A DNA stretch of 64,000 nt from an uncultured Lachnospiraceae bacterium (lineage in GTDB: Bacteria; Bacillota; Clostridia; Lachnospirales; Lachnospiraceae), in contig CAJUST010000017.1 of assembly GCA_910589105.1 (NCBI GenBank), positions 1 to 64,000 of the forward strand, in the 5' to 3' direction. Every line of letters starts with the position of its first letter. Positions within the stretch are counted from its first letter, which is position 1. A program made the position numbers and the translations under genes. Below the pieces are notes generated by a model, which was given only the letters and a program-made list of their open reading frames with translations, was not told the origin of the DNA and ran no database searches. Below are positions 57,198-63,995 of the stretch, piece after piece.

Positions 57198-57500
57198 CTA
57201 TTTCATCGCAATCAACACATCTAAAATATCTTCCCCCGTATCCCGCGCAATGGAAAATATCATTGCAGTCTTTCCTTTTTTACGCGAAAAGCAATTCATC
57301 TTATGCACAAAATCTTCCACTGCCAGAATCGGCGATATGCCTTCTGATTCTACAATACATTTCATAATCTCTTTTACCGCCCACTTCTGATAAGACTTCA
57401 ACTGAATATAGTCGTGCGCCCAATACCAATTCGAGCTTTCTACTCTTAGACGTTCCTCTGCGAAATCGCGAATCACTGACAAAATATAACTTTTATCCAT
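57198..57500 (-). CDS. Helical 100-aa phage protein, unknown
   Basis: MDKSYILSVIRDFAEERLRV, YQKWAVKEIMKCIVESEGIS and VEDFVHKMNCFSRKKGKTAM. All-helical, no transmembrane segment or metal site. Lies just upstream of the tagged toxin gene. Recalls an uncharacterised Clostridia phage family. Confidence 0.55.
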   Translation of the reverse strand: MDKSYILSVIRDFAEERLRVESSNWYWAHDYIQLKSYQKWAVKEIMKCIVESEGISPILAVEDFVHKMNCFSRKKGKTAMIFSIARDTGEDILDVLIAMK

Positions 57501-57523
57501 ACCACGCCTCCCATATGCACAAA

Positions 57524-57556
57524 AAAGAAAAGAGCCTATGTTTAAGACTCTTTTTC
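57524..57556 (-). terminator. Terminator overlapping the end of the 51-aa gene
   Basis: AAAGAGTC and GGCTCTTT arms around TTAAACATA, exit TCTTTTTT. The stop codon lies inside the loop side of the stem. Confidence 0.75.
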
Positions 57557-57697
57557 TCTTTTATCAAATGCTTCATTTACTTTTCTCTCTACTTTTTCTT
57601 CCATCTTTTTTTCATCTACCCAATCCGAAATAAGCGTTGCCGCTATTCCGATTACAGATGCCGTAATACCGGCAAGCCTAAGCAATGATCTTTTCAT
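57542..57697 (-). CDS. 51-aa membrane-anchored coiled-coil peptide
   Basis: MKRSLLRLAGITASVIGIAA then TLISDWVDE and a Lys/Glu helix ending KREKES. One N-terminal membrane segment. GGAGG lies 8 nt before the ATG, directly after motif copy d. It is a single-gene unit ending in a terminator. Function unknown. Confidence 0.6.
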   Translation of the reverse strand: MKRSLLRLAGITASVIGIAATLISDWVDEKKMEEKVERKVNEAFDKREKES

Positions 57698-57714
57698 AAA
57701 GCATTCCTCCTTTC

Positions 57715-57739
57715 CATAAAAGAACTTGTTTCTTTCGCG
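57715..57739 (-). promoter_or_regulatory. 25-bp early-region motif, copy d
   Basis: Minus-strand CGCGAAAGAAACAAG, five bases, TTATG; the SD (AAAGGAGG) begins 2 nt later, too close for a sigmaA -10 reading of TTTTAT. Confidence 0.65.
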
Positions 57740-57745
57740 TAAATG

Positions 57746-58450
57746 TCAGTATTCCCACTCCTCCAATACTTCCGGATAAAATATCATGTCAATCGAATAG
57801 CAGGCTGCGCCTCCGTCGTCGTTATCAATCATTCTGTGCTCAAAATCAATCCAGCCCATTCCAGAAATAACAGACCAGCCTGCAATCCCTCCATATTCAG
57901 TTGGCGGCAAACCCAAAAACTCATAAAATTCATTCAAAAACGCATACCCTCTGAGCGCAAAATTCCGGTTCAGATGATATTCCGCATCCATAATCTCCCT
58001 TTCATAACAAAAGACCGACTCTCCTGAAATTTCATCATAGAATAGGGCTTTTTCATCTGGCTTATCAAATCCTATCTGATGAAAATTACAATGTTCCCTT
58101 GCCATGGCATTCCTAATTTCAATATCCACATCTTTTCCATACAATTCAGTCAATTTTCTTCTATATTCCTGATAAGAATTGTTTATCAAAGAATAAGCTC
58201 CTATAAGACTTGCCTGCCGTTTTTTGTTCAGCGTATGTACCCCAAATATACAGCAAATTGTCCCAAGCCCAAGCATAATTGCCGGAATATAAACAGGGGC
58301 AGCCTTTAAAAACAATTCCTTTTTACATAAACCTTCATTTTCGGGTTTTTTTAATATCTTTTCTGCTTTGAGCACCGCCTTCGCTGTCATTACCGCTGTT
58401 CCTACAACCCCAAACGTTGCAAAACAACATAAAATTATAGATTTTTTCAT
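57746..58450 (-). CDS. DUF6353-type phage membrane protein, paralogue 3
   Basis: 234 aa. First membrane segment at the N-terminus (MKKSIILCCFATFGVVGTAV), second near 58-77 (YIPAIMLGLGTICCIFGVHT), then AYSLINNSYQEYRRKLTELY and LNEFYEFLGLPPTEYGGIAG. Same plan as 53534 and 55489, shorter N-terminus. The ATG at 58450 overlaps the methylase-like stop (ATGA), so the two are co-translated. Confidence 0.75.
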   Translation of the reverse strand: MKKSIILCCFATFGVVGTAVMTAKAVLKAEKILKKPENEGLCKKELFLKAAPVYIPAIMLGLGTICCIFGVHTLNKKRQASLIGAYSLINNSYQEYRRKLTELYGKDVDIEIRNAMAREHCNFHQIGFDKPDEKALFYDEISGESVFCYEREIMDAEYHLNRNFALRGYAFLNEFYEFLGLPPTEYGGIAGWSVISGMGWIDFEHRMIDNDDGGAACYSIDMIFYPEVLEEWEY

Positions 58451-59364
58451 TTTTTGCCCTTTCCTTTCACAGTAAAAAAATCTTTCCAAGAAAATGCTTT
58501 TTTCTTACTGCTATGCTTTTTCACTACAACTTTCTTTTGCTCTATGTGTTCTGGTAAAATCACTTTTTCCTCTTTTGGCGTTTGAAGCGCCTCTGACTCC
58601 CCATTTCCCATAAAATTCCCACAGGAACAAAAACGGCGTATTGCCCAAATATCTGAAAAATACAATGGCGTAAACCAAATATCTTCCGGTTTATGTGAGA
58701 GCGGCTCCAGCACGGTTCCGCCAATCGAATCAGTAAGTGAATTACCTACAACTATATATCCCGGACACCCCAGAAGGCTTATTTGGATATAACTCATCAT
58801 TGCCGCTAAAGGATCAATATCTTGTCCCACAAAAAAGACAGATTGCTGATAATTCACTTTTAAACTATTTTTACAAACGTCCGCAAATGCCATCAGCATA
58901 CACCCCGCCCCACAACAAGAGTCATTAACAGAAATATAACCTTCCGAGTCAATTTTTCCTGCAATGGCATCGTCCATCTGAATCTTCGCCATCAATTCAG
59001 CTATATGCCATGGCGTAAAAAATTGTCCTTTATTCTCATTTCCAAAATTAAGTTTCATATAAAGGCTTCCAAGAAAATCCTGCGCCGGATTTTCGTCCAA
59101 AGCCGATACCGTAACGGCAAGTAATTCACAAAGCTGCTCTATTTCTTCTTTCGAATATCTTTTCACCGTCTCCAGATAGGAATCCTCCCTTAACTTTTGG
59201 ACATCCGATCTATGATCCACCGCATTTGCAATCGCACAGGCAGACATCATCACGAAATCCCTCCATACCTGCCATGTGTGATGCCGATAGCAAAGCCGGT
59301 GAAATATGTCCAAAAAACTCTTTTCAAATTCTGTACTGCCAACCATTTCTCTGTTCTTTCCCAT
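58447..59364 (-). CDS. N6-adenine methylase-like protein lacking the catalytic NPPY motif
   Basis: 305 aa. The SAM-binding half is intact: GQFFTPWHIAELMAKI (near 115), VNDSCCGAGCMLMAFADVCK (near 147, motif I) and FVGQDIDPLAAMMSYIQISL (near 178). The catalytic motif IV (N/D)PP(Y/F/W) expected after VVGNSLTDSIG is absent; the chain goes on with DIWFTPLYFSDIWAIRRF and a basic tail. It may be a SAM-dependent pseudoenzyme, a target decoy or a divergent methylase. Preceded by motif copy e and a leader terminator. Confidence 0.8.
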   Translation of the reverse strand: MGKNREMVGSTEFEKSFLDIFHRLCYRHHTWQVWRDFVMMSACAIANAVDHRSDVQKLREDSYLETVKRYSKEEIEQLCELLAVTVSALDENPAQDFLGSLYMKLNFGNENKGQFFTPWHIAELMAKIQMDDAIAGKIDSEGYISVNDSCCGAGCMLMAFADVCKNSLKVNYQQSVFFVGQDIDPLAAMMSYIQISLLGCPGYIVVGNSLTDSIGGTVLEPLSHKPEDIWFTPLYFSDIWAIRRFCSCGNFMGNGESEALQTPKEEKVILPEHIEQKKVVVKKHSSKKKAFSWKDFFTVKGKGKK

Positions 59365-59380
59365 CCTAATTCTCCTTTCA

Positions 59381-59414
59381 GCAAAAAAATAGAAGCCTTT
59401 GTCTCGACTTCAAC
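59381..59414 (-). terminator. Leader terminator upstream of the methylase-like gene
   Basis: GAAGTC and GGCTTC arms around GAGACAAA, exit TATTTTTTTG, between motif copy e and the SD. Attenuator-like. Confidence 0.75.
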
Positions 59415-59430
59415 TAAACTAACTGTTTCT

Positions 59431-59454
59431 CATAATAAGAACTGTTTTTTCGCG
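59431..59454 (-). promoter_or_regulatory. 25-bp early-region motif, copy e (24 nt)
   Basis: Minus-strand CGCGAAAAAACAGTT, then CTTATTATG. Followed by a leader terminator before the methylase-like gene. Confidence 0.6.
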
Positions 59455-59490
59455 CAAAAAGAAAGAGACCATGTTTTCATGATCTCTTTT
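59455..59490 (-). terminator. Terminator after the 70-aa phage gene
   Basis: AGAGATCATG and CATGGTCTCT arms (one G-U) around AAAA, exit TTCTTTTT. Confidence 0.85.
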
Positions 59491-59496
59491 CCCATA

Positions 59497-59709
59497 TCAA
59501 CCAACTTTCTTTAAAATCTTTAAGAGTTCCCCTTTACTTAATTCTGCATCTACATCTAAATGAACATGCGCTGTTCCATCTGTAATCGCAGCCGTTAATC
59601 CATTCAACTGAATATCTATTTCACAACCCAGTTTCTTTTTTAACACACTCTTCACAAATTTCGCGATCAAGTTCTTCGTAAACGCTGAATTAATTTTCAT
59701 TTCGTCCAT
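59497..59709 (-). CDS. 70-aa phage protein, unknown
   Basis: MDEMKINSAFTKNLIAKFVK, LKKKLGCEIDIQLNGLTAAI and TDGTAHVHLDVDAELSKGEL. A helix followed by a beta sheet; I recall similar small proteins in Clostridia phages but no function. Start at 59709, or at an ATG 3 codons in; both lie behind GGAG. Motif copy f lies upstream. Confidence 0.6.
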   Translation of the reverse strand: MDEMKINSAFTKNLIAKFVKSVLKKKLGCEIDIQLNGLTAAITDGTAHVHLDVDAELSKGELLKILKKVG

Positions 59710-59742
59710 ACTCCTTTTCTCCTTTCATAATCGTCTATGTTT

Positions 59743-59767
59743 CATTAAAGGACTTGTAAATTTCGCT
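59743..59767 (-). promoter_or_regulatory. 25-bp early-region motif, copy f
   Basis: Minus-strand AGCGAAATTTACAAG, five bases, TAATG; overlaps the stop of the upstream gene. Confidence 0.55.
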
Positions 59768-60125
59768 AAATCTCTTTTCTGTCAAACACCGTTTCCCATC
59801 TCTCTTTTGGCATCGGTTTCATTTTCAATGCCCACATCATTTGCCGGACTGTCACTGTAGGATAAAGCCCCTCTATGCGCTCATGCGCGCGTTCATCAAA
59901 ATATTTCTTAAAATTCGGATGCAAATATAAATCATTGCACAGCCAAGGATCAACCTCACCCCACCATGTGCTTTTTGTTTTCCTGTCAAATCTTTGTTGA
60001 ATCACTGCTATTCCTTTGTCTCTAATCTTAAATAATGTACAAGTATTATAAACCGGATGGCTGCAAATATGACGCTCTCCATACATCGGAACAAAATTTT
60101 TAGGTTTTTTATAATGATAACGCAT
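59766..60125 (-). CDS. 119-aa basic phage protein, unknown
   Basis: MRYHYKKPKNFVPMYGERHI, VYNTCTLFKIRDKGIAVIQQ, STWWGEVDPWLCNDLYLHPN and VTVRQMMWALKMKPMPKERW. Many His, Trp and Tyr with conserved WWGEVDPWL-like core, suggestive of an enzyme or nucleic-acid binder, but unrecognised. GGAGAG precedes the ATG. Confidence 0.6.
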   Translation of the reverse strand: MRYHYKKPKNFVPMYGERHICSHPVYNTCTLFKIRDKGIAVIQQRFDRKTKSTWWGEVDPWLCNDLYLHPNFKKYFDERAHERIEGLYPTVTVRQMMWALKMKPMPKERWETVFDRKEI

Positions 60126-60138
60126 GATCTCTCCTTAT

Positions 60139-60249
60139 CTAAATAAGTAAAGAAAATAACTGGTAAATTCCGTACTGATATGCTACTATATTTTCAAAAG
60201 AAACGATGTGGCGGACCGTATCCACTTTGCCGCGATGGCTGTTCGGCAT
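60139..60249 (-). CDS. Possible 36-aa peptide in a GC-rich patch
   Basis: Frame MPNSHRGKVDTVRHIVSFEN continuing IVAYQYGIYQLFSLLI, without an SD. The first ~35 bp are clearly richer in G+C than the flanks, so a conserved peptide or RNA element may sit here. Low confidence. Confidence 0.25.
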   Translation of the reverse strand: MPNSHRGKVDTVRHIVSFENIVAYQYGIYQLFSLLI

Positions 60250-60262
60250 TTGACGATTAATC

Positions 60263-60301
60263 ATAAAATAAAAGAGTCCTTGTTTTAGGACTCTCTTTTC
60301 T
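60263..60301 (-). terminator. Terminator after the 60-aa gene
   Basis: AGAGTCCT and AGGACTCT arms around AAAACA, exit TTTTATTTTA. Confidence 0.85.
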
Positions 60302-60309
60302 AGTAAATA

Positions 60310-60492
60310 TTATTGTTTCTTTTTTAATTCTTGTAATTCATCTTCTATATGCCTAAGCATATTTAGAATTGTCTGATTCTGAATATAAAGTATCATTTCA
60401 GCTTTCGTTCCATTTTCGTAAACTTTACTTCTCATTTCATCATCAAACGCTTTTTCTTCTGCGTTCCTTGCATAATACTTAGATAAATTCAT
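60310..60492 (-). CDS. 60-aa helical phage protein
   Basis: MNLSKYYARNAEEKAFDDEM then YIQNQTILNMLRHIEDELQE and LKKKQ: acidic/basic helix with coiled-coil end. GGAGG lies 8 nt before the ATG at 60492. Own motif copy (g) and terminators on both sides. Function unknown. Confidence 0.6.
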   Translation of the reverse strand: MNLSKYYARNAEEKAFDDEMRSKVYENGTKAEMILYIQNQTILNMLRHIEDELQELKKKQ

Positions 60493-60518
60493 CAAAAACA
60501 CCTCCATAATATATTTTT

Positions 60519-60543
60519 CATAATATCCCTTGTTTTTTTCGCG
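60519..60543 (-). promoter_or_regulatory. 25-bp early-region motif, copy g (best consensus)
   Basis: Minus-strand CGCGAAAAAAACAAG, five bases, TTATG, placed directly after a terminator T run, so a new transcript must start at or after it. Confidence 0.7.
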
Positions 60544-60551
60544 AAAAAAAA

Positions 60552-60590
60552 ACGAAAAGCTCGTGTATTCCACACAAGCTTTTATAATAT
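60552..60590 (-). terminator. Terminator after the 85-aa gene
   Basis: AAAGCTTGTGT and ACACGAGCTTT arms, exit TCGTTTTTTTTT, immediately before motif copy g. Confidence 0.85.
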
Positions 60591-60592
60591 AT

Positions 60593-60850
60593 TTAATGAA
60601 TATTTAGATTTAATTTTTCTACATTATTCTTAATAAATCTGCGGGTTTGTTCTAAATCACAAACTGTTGTTTTATCATAACGGCTATCACTAAAAGATGT
60701 TTTGCCAATAGATCGTTTCTGTAAGACCCCTCCAATAATCGTATACAGATTCTCTTCCTCCTTATTCTTACTTTTGTAATACGTCCGATCCCTGAACCCT
60801 TCATTTGCAATAAGAATCTTATCGATATTTTCTTTTGTGAAGCGTATCAT
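60593..60850 (-). CDS. 85-aa phage protein, unknown
   Basis: MIRFTKENIDKILIANEGFR, NLYTIIGGVLQKRSIGKTSF and VCDLEQTRRFIKNNVEKLNL. GAGGAGG precedes the ATG. Mixed alpha/beta, basic, no recognised motif. Single-gene unit ending at a terminator. Confidence 0.6.
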   Translation of the reverse strand: MIRFTKENIDKILIANEGFRDRTYYKSKNKEEENLYTIIGGVLQKRSIGKTSFSDSRYDKTTVCDLEQTRRFIKNNVEKLNLNIH

Positions 60851-60945
60851 ATTTTTCCTCCTCTTTTTAAATCTTAAAATATTATACCATTATATGTGAA
60901 AAAAAGAAAGGAGTTGTAAAATTATATCACAACTCCTCCGCTCCC

Positions 60946-61260
60946 TTAATAAGTTACATGAATATTATATTTTATATCTGTCAAACACATATAGATTGTT
61001 ACTTTTTTCATTTTTGATATCTGAAATTCAAACTCAAATTCATTATCTAAACCCTCATGCCAATTACTGCTCAGTGTTTGCATATCTGTTGAAATGCCAT
61101 CTTCACTATAGTCAGCATACACAATGATCTGACGTGATCTCATCATAGTTGATTCAATAAATATCAAATAAAAATTCCAAAGTTCTCCTCCTTCGTCATC
61201 TAAAATGCCAAATGTTAATTCATGTGTTCCTTGAGGAACGGAAAAATACATTTCATTCAT
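60946..61260 (-). CDS. 104-aa phage protein, predicted beta
   Basis: MNEMYFSVPQGTHELTFGIL, YLIFIESTMMRSRQIIVYAD and FEFEFQISKMKKVTIYMCLT: alternating hydrophobic pattern of a beta sandwich. The ATG at 61260 has GGAG 8 nt upstream. The longer frame to 61374 runs through motif copy h and a terminator. Function unknown. Confidence 0.6.
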   Translation of the reverse strand: MNEMYFSVPQGTHELTFGILDDEGGELWNFYLIFIESTMMRSRQIIVYADYSEDGISTDMQTLSSNWHEGLDNEFEFEFQISKMKKVTIYMCLTDIKYNIHVTY

Positions 61261-61290
61261 AATTGTTACTCCTTTCGTTTTTATATTTTT

Positions 61291-61315
61291 CATAATAGCC
61301 CTTGTTTTTTCCGCG
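61291..61315 (-). promoter_or_regulatory. 25-bp early-region motif, copy h
   Basis: Minus-strand CGCGGAAAAAACAAG, five bases, TTATG, directly after a terminator T run. Confidence 0.7.
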
Positions 61316-61321
61316 AAAAAA

Positions 61322-61355
61322 ACGAAAAGCCCATGTATACAACACGGACTAATCG
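61322..61355 (-). terminator. Terminator after the 145-aa gene
   Basis: AGTCCGTGTTG and CATGGGCTTT arms, exit TCGTTTTTTT; sequence-related to the terminator at 60552. Confidence 0.75.
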
Positions 61356-61370
61356 TCTGTTTCATTAAAT

Positions 61371-61805
61371 TCATTTCTTTGTCGGTTTAAACCGATTGAA
61401 TAATCCCCTGAATGTCGTAGACGTATAGATTCCGGTTTCTTCAAACTTAAATCCTTTTTTCATCCAGACCGCATAGAATGCTAATGGCAATATAATTCCC
61501 GCCGCCTCTAATCCAAGCCTTATATATCGGTCTTTCGCCTGTTCCGCTAATTGGTCTTTTTTAAACTGATCCTCACTCTCCTGTCTGTCCAGTTCACGCT
61601 CTTCACGTTTGCTTTCCATCAATCTGCGATTACACGTTTCGTTCCAATCTGCGTCAGACTTTCTTTCCTCTAATTCCAGTTTATAGAGTTTAGCAATATC
61701 TTCAACCGCCATTTGTTTCTCTTTGCTTCCGGATTCCAAATTCTTTAAACTCTCAAATTCACTTAAAATCTCCTCCGTCAACACTTTCCTGATTTCATCT
61801 TCCAT
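61371..61805 (-). CDS. 144-aa phage protein with C-terminal membrane segment
   Basis: MEDEIRKVLTEEILSEFESL, a long charged helix (ERELDRQESEDQFKKDQLAE), one membrane segment (about 104-120, LGLEAAGIILPLAFYAVWM) and a basic tail with FEET and TSTTFRGLFNRFKP. ATG at 61805 behind GGAG. Recalls a family common in Clostridia phages; function unknown. Confidence 0.65.
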   Translation of the reverse strand: MEDEIRKVLTEEILSEFESLKNLESGSKEKQMAVEDIAKLYKLELEERKSDADWNETCNRRLMESKREERELDRQESEDQFKKDQLAEQAKDRYIRLGLEAAGIILPLAFYAVWMKKGFKFEETGIYTSTTFRGLFNRFKPTKK

Positions 61806-61839
61806 CGTTTTTTCTCCTTTCAATAATGAATTTTGTTTC

Positions 61840-61864
61840 CATAACAGGAAATGTTAATGACGCG
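61840..61864 (-). promoter_or_regulatory. 25-bp early-region motif, copy i
   Basis: Minus-strand CGCGTCATTAACATT, five bases, TTATG; its first bases are the last codons of the upstream gene. Confidence 0.55.
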
Positions 61865-62069
61865 AAACAGCTCTGTTATCCTGAACTTTGAATTTTACAA
61901 TATCATTCTGTTTCAAATTCTTCATATCCTCCCGGTTGATTTCCAAAAACAAATACGAATCCTCTCCCGAATGATCCGATATAATCAAATTTCCCAGCGA
62001 GCCAATTTTTGACATCGGATATGCCGCGCATATCCCGATTATAATCCCAACGAACAAACCAATTATCAT
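61854..62069 (-). CDS. 71-aa single-TM phage protein
   Basis: N-terminal membrane helix MIIGLFVGIIIGICAAYPMS, then a small beta domain (YLFLEINREDMKNLKQNDIV). ATG at 62069, GGAG 11 nt upstream. Function unknown. Confidence 0.6.
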   Translation of the reverse strand: MIIGLFVGIIIGICAAYPMSKIGSLGNLIISDHSGEDSYLFLEINREDMKNLKQNDIVKFKVQDNRAVSRH

Positions 62070-62146
62070 AAGAAATGATTCTCCTTTCAAACTTTTTGCT
62101 TTTACTAAAATATCATAAATACCCGTTGACTGCGTACTGATGTTAT

Positions 62147-62177
62147 AAAAAAGAGAGCCTGTTTCCAAGCTCTCCGT
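62147..62177 (-). terminator. Terminator upstream of the 71-aa gene / after hicB side
   Basis: GGAGAGCTTGG and CAGGCTCTC arms, exit TTTTTTAT on the minus strand; 31 nt after the hicB stop. Confidence 0.8.
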
Positions 62178-62208
62178 ATGCCATCATACCATTTCTTACT
62201 TACTGCCC

Positions 62209-62598
62209 CTAAATATTCAACTCTTTTTTCAGCGCTGCTGTAAGAATAGCCGAAAAATTCACACCAGCCTTTTCAGCTTCAAAATTAAGCCACGATGGTA
62301 TTGTACAATTTTTTTTCACCGCTTTTAGATCATTCTTTCTGCGGTACTCCTCAAAATCAACATCTACAAGAGTCACGATATCATACGCTGAATCTTTTTT
62401 TACATCAGATACTGCGGTAGGCTCTGGCAAAGATTCCCCTTCGTCTTCCATATCAATGCCAATAATGCCGATCGCATCCCTTGCCATTTTCATTGCATCC
62501 ACAGTATCTTTCCCTTGTGTATTAATTTCAAAATCCGGAATATATACTACAGTATATTTTTCTCCCTTTGACAAAACAACTGGATATGCTTTTTTCAA
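62209..62598 (-). CDS. hicB: HicB antitoxin
   Basis: 129 aa. The N-terminal HicB domain (YPVVLSKGEKYTVVYIPDFE, DTVDAMKMARDAIGIIGIDM) is a partial RNase H-like fold that blocks HicA; the C-terminal ribbon-helix-helix/HTH part (VNFSAILTAALKKELNI) binds DNA. Pairs with the hicA gene upstream; both are controlled by a promoter with two operator-like repeats. Confidence 0.92.
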   Translation of the reverse strand: MKKAYPVVLSKGEKYTVVYIPDFEINTQGKDTVDAMKMARDAIGIIGIDMEDEGESLPEPTAVSDVKKDSAYDIVTLVDVDFEEYRRKNDLKAVKKNCTIPSWLNFEAEKAGVNFSAILTAALKKELNI

Positions 62599-62650
62599 AT
62601 CGCTAACCTCCTAATCTGATTTTATTTATTATATCCCATAGGCGCAAAGC

Positions 62651-62824
62651 TTATTTCAGCCCGTTCCGCTTGATAATTGCTTTTGCTAAATCTTCATCTG
62701 TTTCTCTATGCCTTACAATAATCTCTCTCTTTCCGTCTTTTTCATAAACATCATGATTCCCTCCATGACGCTTAAACTTCCACCCATTTCTTTCAAGAAG
62801 TTTAACAAGGTCTTTCGTTTTCAT
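62651..62824 (-). CDS. hicA: HicA toxin
   Basis: 57 aa. MKTKDLVKLLERNGWKFKRH followed by GGNHDVYEKDGKR is the dsRBD-like HicA fold with the catalytic His in GGNHDV. It degrades mRNA. GAGGAGG lies before the ATG. First gene of the module, hicB follows. Confidence 0.93.
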   Translation of the reverse strand: MKTKDLVKLLERNGWKFKRHGGNHDVYEKDGKREIIVRHRETDEDLAKAIIKRNGLK

Positions 62825-62846
62825 CTTATTTCCTCCTCATACCATT

Positions 62847-62875
62847 AATATACGCATATGATACGCATATGTCAA
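62847..62875 (-). promoter_or_regulatory. hicAB promoter with operator repeats
   Basis: Minus-strand TTGACA (62875-62870), 17-bp spacer, TATATT (62852-62847). CATATGCGTAT occurs twice in tandem across the spacer and -10, the likely HicB operator. Confidence 0.9.
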
Positions 62876-62933
62876 GGATATGCCGAAAAATCAAAATTAT
62901 TTTCTATTTATTTACTCGCATACAGACATTCCA

Positions 62934-63353
62934 TCACTGCCTTTCCTTATTCAAAATCCAGAAAAACCGTCTGTACCGGTCATAATAAGTATCTTTGCCA
63001 CATGGAATTTCTAATCTAGCTTTCAAATGCTCATAAGAAACGCCATTTGTGACTCCCTCTAAAATATAATCTGACAATTCCTCGTCTGTATCCATGGCAG
63101 CCCGTTCTACCATATCCATTCTCTCCGAATAAAAAGCTTTCGCTATCGCGCATTTTGCCGTCGGATCGTTACAAACGTTAGTAACAGAAAAACCTTCCAT
63201 ATCATCAGGCCGTTTACTAAACCCGTCCAATGCGGCATAAGCTTTCTTCCAAATTGGATACTGCAAACAAAAATGTTTCAATTCGTAATACCGATGCCGT
63301 TCGATCCAATATTTGTTCTTTTTCGACAATTCTGAACGTACTTTTACACTCAT
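62934..63353 (-). CDS. Phage regulator-like protein (ArpU/RinA-like position)
   Basis: 139 aa. MSVKVRSELSKKNKYWIERH, KHFCLQYPIWKKAYAALDGF, and the C-terminal RLEIPCGKDTYYDRYRRFFW, which looks like a helix-turn-helix end as in RinA/ArpU-type late regulators. All-helical and basic. The family match is tentative. The ATG at 63353 has GGAG 5 nt upstream. Confidence 0.55.
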   Translation of the reverse strand: MSVKVRSELSKKNKYWIERHRYYELKHFCLQYPIWKKAYAALDGFSKRPDDMEGFSVTNVCNDPTAKCAIAKAFYSERMDMVERAAMDTDEELSDYILEGVTNGVSYEHLKARLEIPCGKDTYYDRYRRFFWILNKERQ

Positions 63354-63457
63354 GTTTTCTCCTTTCGCAAATATCACATAATTGGGCGGCCACCGATTCT
63401 ATTCTAGATTAGAAATTAAGATCTGTAAAAACAAAGTCAGTGAAAATCGACGCAAAA

Positions 63458-63485
63458 AAAGAGCTGTGATTTTCATCTCAGCCCT
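63458..63485 (-). terminator. Terminator at the end of the Cys-rich 62-aa gene
   Basis: GGCTGAGAT and ATCACAGCTC arms around GAAA with one mismatch, exit TTTTTTTG. It overlaps the stop codon. Confidence 0.75.
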
Positions 63486-63666
63486 CAAAACTTCCATATC
63501 CTCCATTCGGACACCATTCTCTACATTTTGGATATGTAGAAAATCCACAAACTACGCATAAATTGCAATGCCGTTTTCCTTCCTCCGGATATTCACGATA
63601 CTCCACATGATGCTTAAACTCCTCATCTGGATTATCCGGCAATTCATACACGTCAAATTTAATCAT
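63478..63666 (-). CDS. 62-aa Cys-rich protein
   Basis: MIKFDVYELPDNPDEEFKHH, then CNLCVVCGFSTYPKCREWCP: five cysteines in a CxxCxxC...C...C pattern likely binding zinc. AAAGGGG lies upstream. Single-gene unit. Function unknown. Confidence 0.6.
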   Translation of the reverse strand: MIKFDVYELPDNPDEEFKHHVEYREYPEEGKRHCNLCVVCGFSTYPKCREWCPNGGYGSFEG

Positions 63667-63717
63667 TTACGCCATTTCCCCTTTCTCTTATTTACTTTAT
63701 CATATCAATCCAAAAAC

Positions 63718-63746
63718 TTAAAGGGTATGTTTCACCCCTTTAAGCA
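63718..63746 (-). terminator. Terminator after the 66-aa gene
   Basis: CTTAAAGGG and CCCTTTAAG arms around GTGAAACATA, exit TTTTTGG. Confidence 0.85.
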
Positions 63747-63762
63747 TTACAGATAAGTATTC

Positions 63763-63963
63763 TTATGAAATAAGTATCCGGTACTTTTCCTGAAGCTCGC
63801 ATATTTTCTGCTCGTCAGCATCTACTATAATTACATACTCAATTTTCTTCTTTATGTTTTCACTTACACTAACAGAAAATCCCATATGTTCAGCATATAG
63901 CAATTTTAAGCATAAATCTAACTGCTTCGGGTTTTTAGCCCTAAACTCTTTCATAATTTTCAC
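63763..63963 (-). CDS. 66-aa phage protein, unknown
   Basis: MKIMKEFRAKNPKQLDLCLK, AEHMGFSVSVSENIKKKIEY and ADEQKICELQEKYRILIS: a beta-alpha fold like many uncharacterised phage early proteins. GGAAGGAGG precedes the ATG immediately after motif copy j. Confidence 0.6.
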   Translation of the reverse strand: MKIMKEFRAKNPKQLDLCLKLLYAEHMGFSVSVSENIKKKIEYVIIVDADEQKICELQEKYRILIS

Positions 63964-63970
63964 CTCCTTC

Positions 63971-63995
63971 CATAACAGGAGTTGTATTTCACGCG
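63971..63995 (-). promoter_or_regulatory. 25-bp early-region motif, copy j
   Basis: Minus-strand CGCGTGAAATACAAC, five bases, TTATG, followed at once by GAAGGAGGTG, the SD of the 66-aa gene. Confidence 0.6.
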
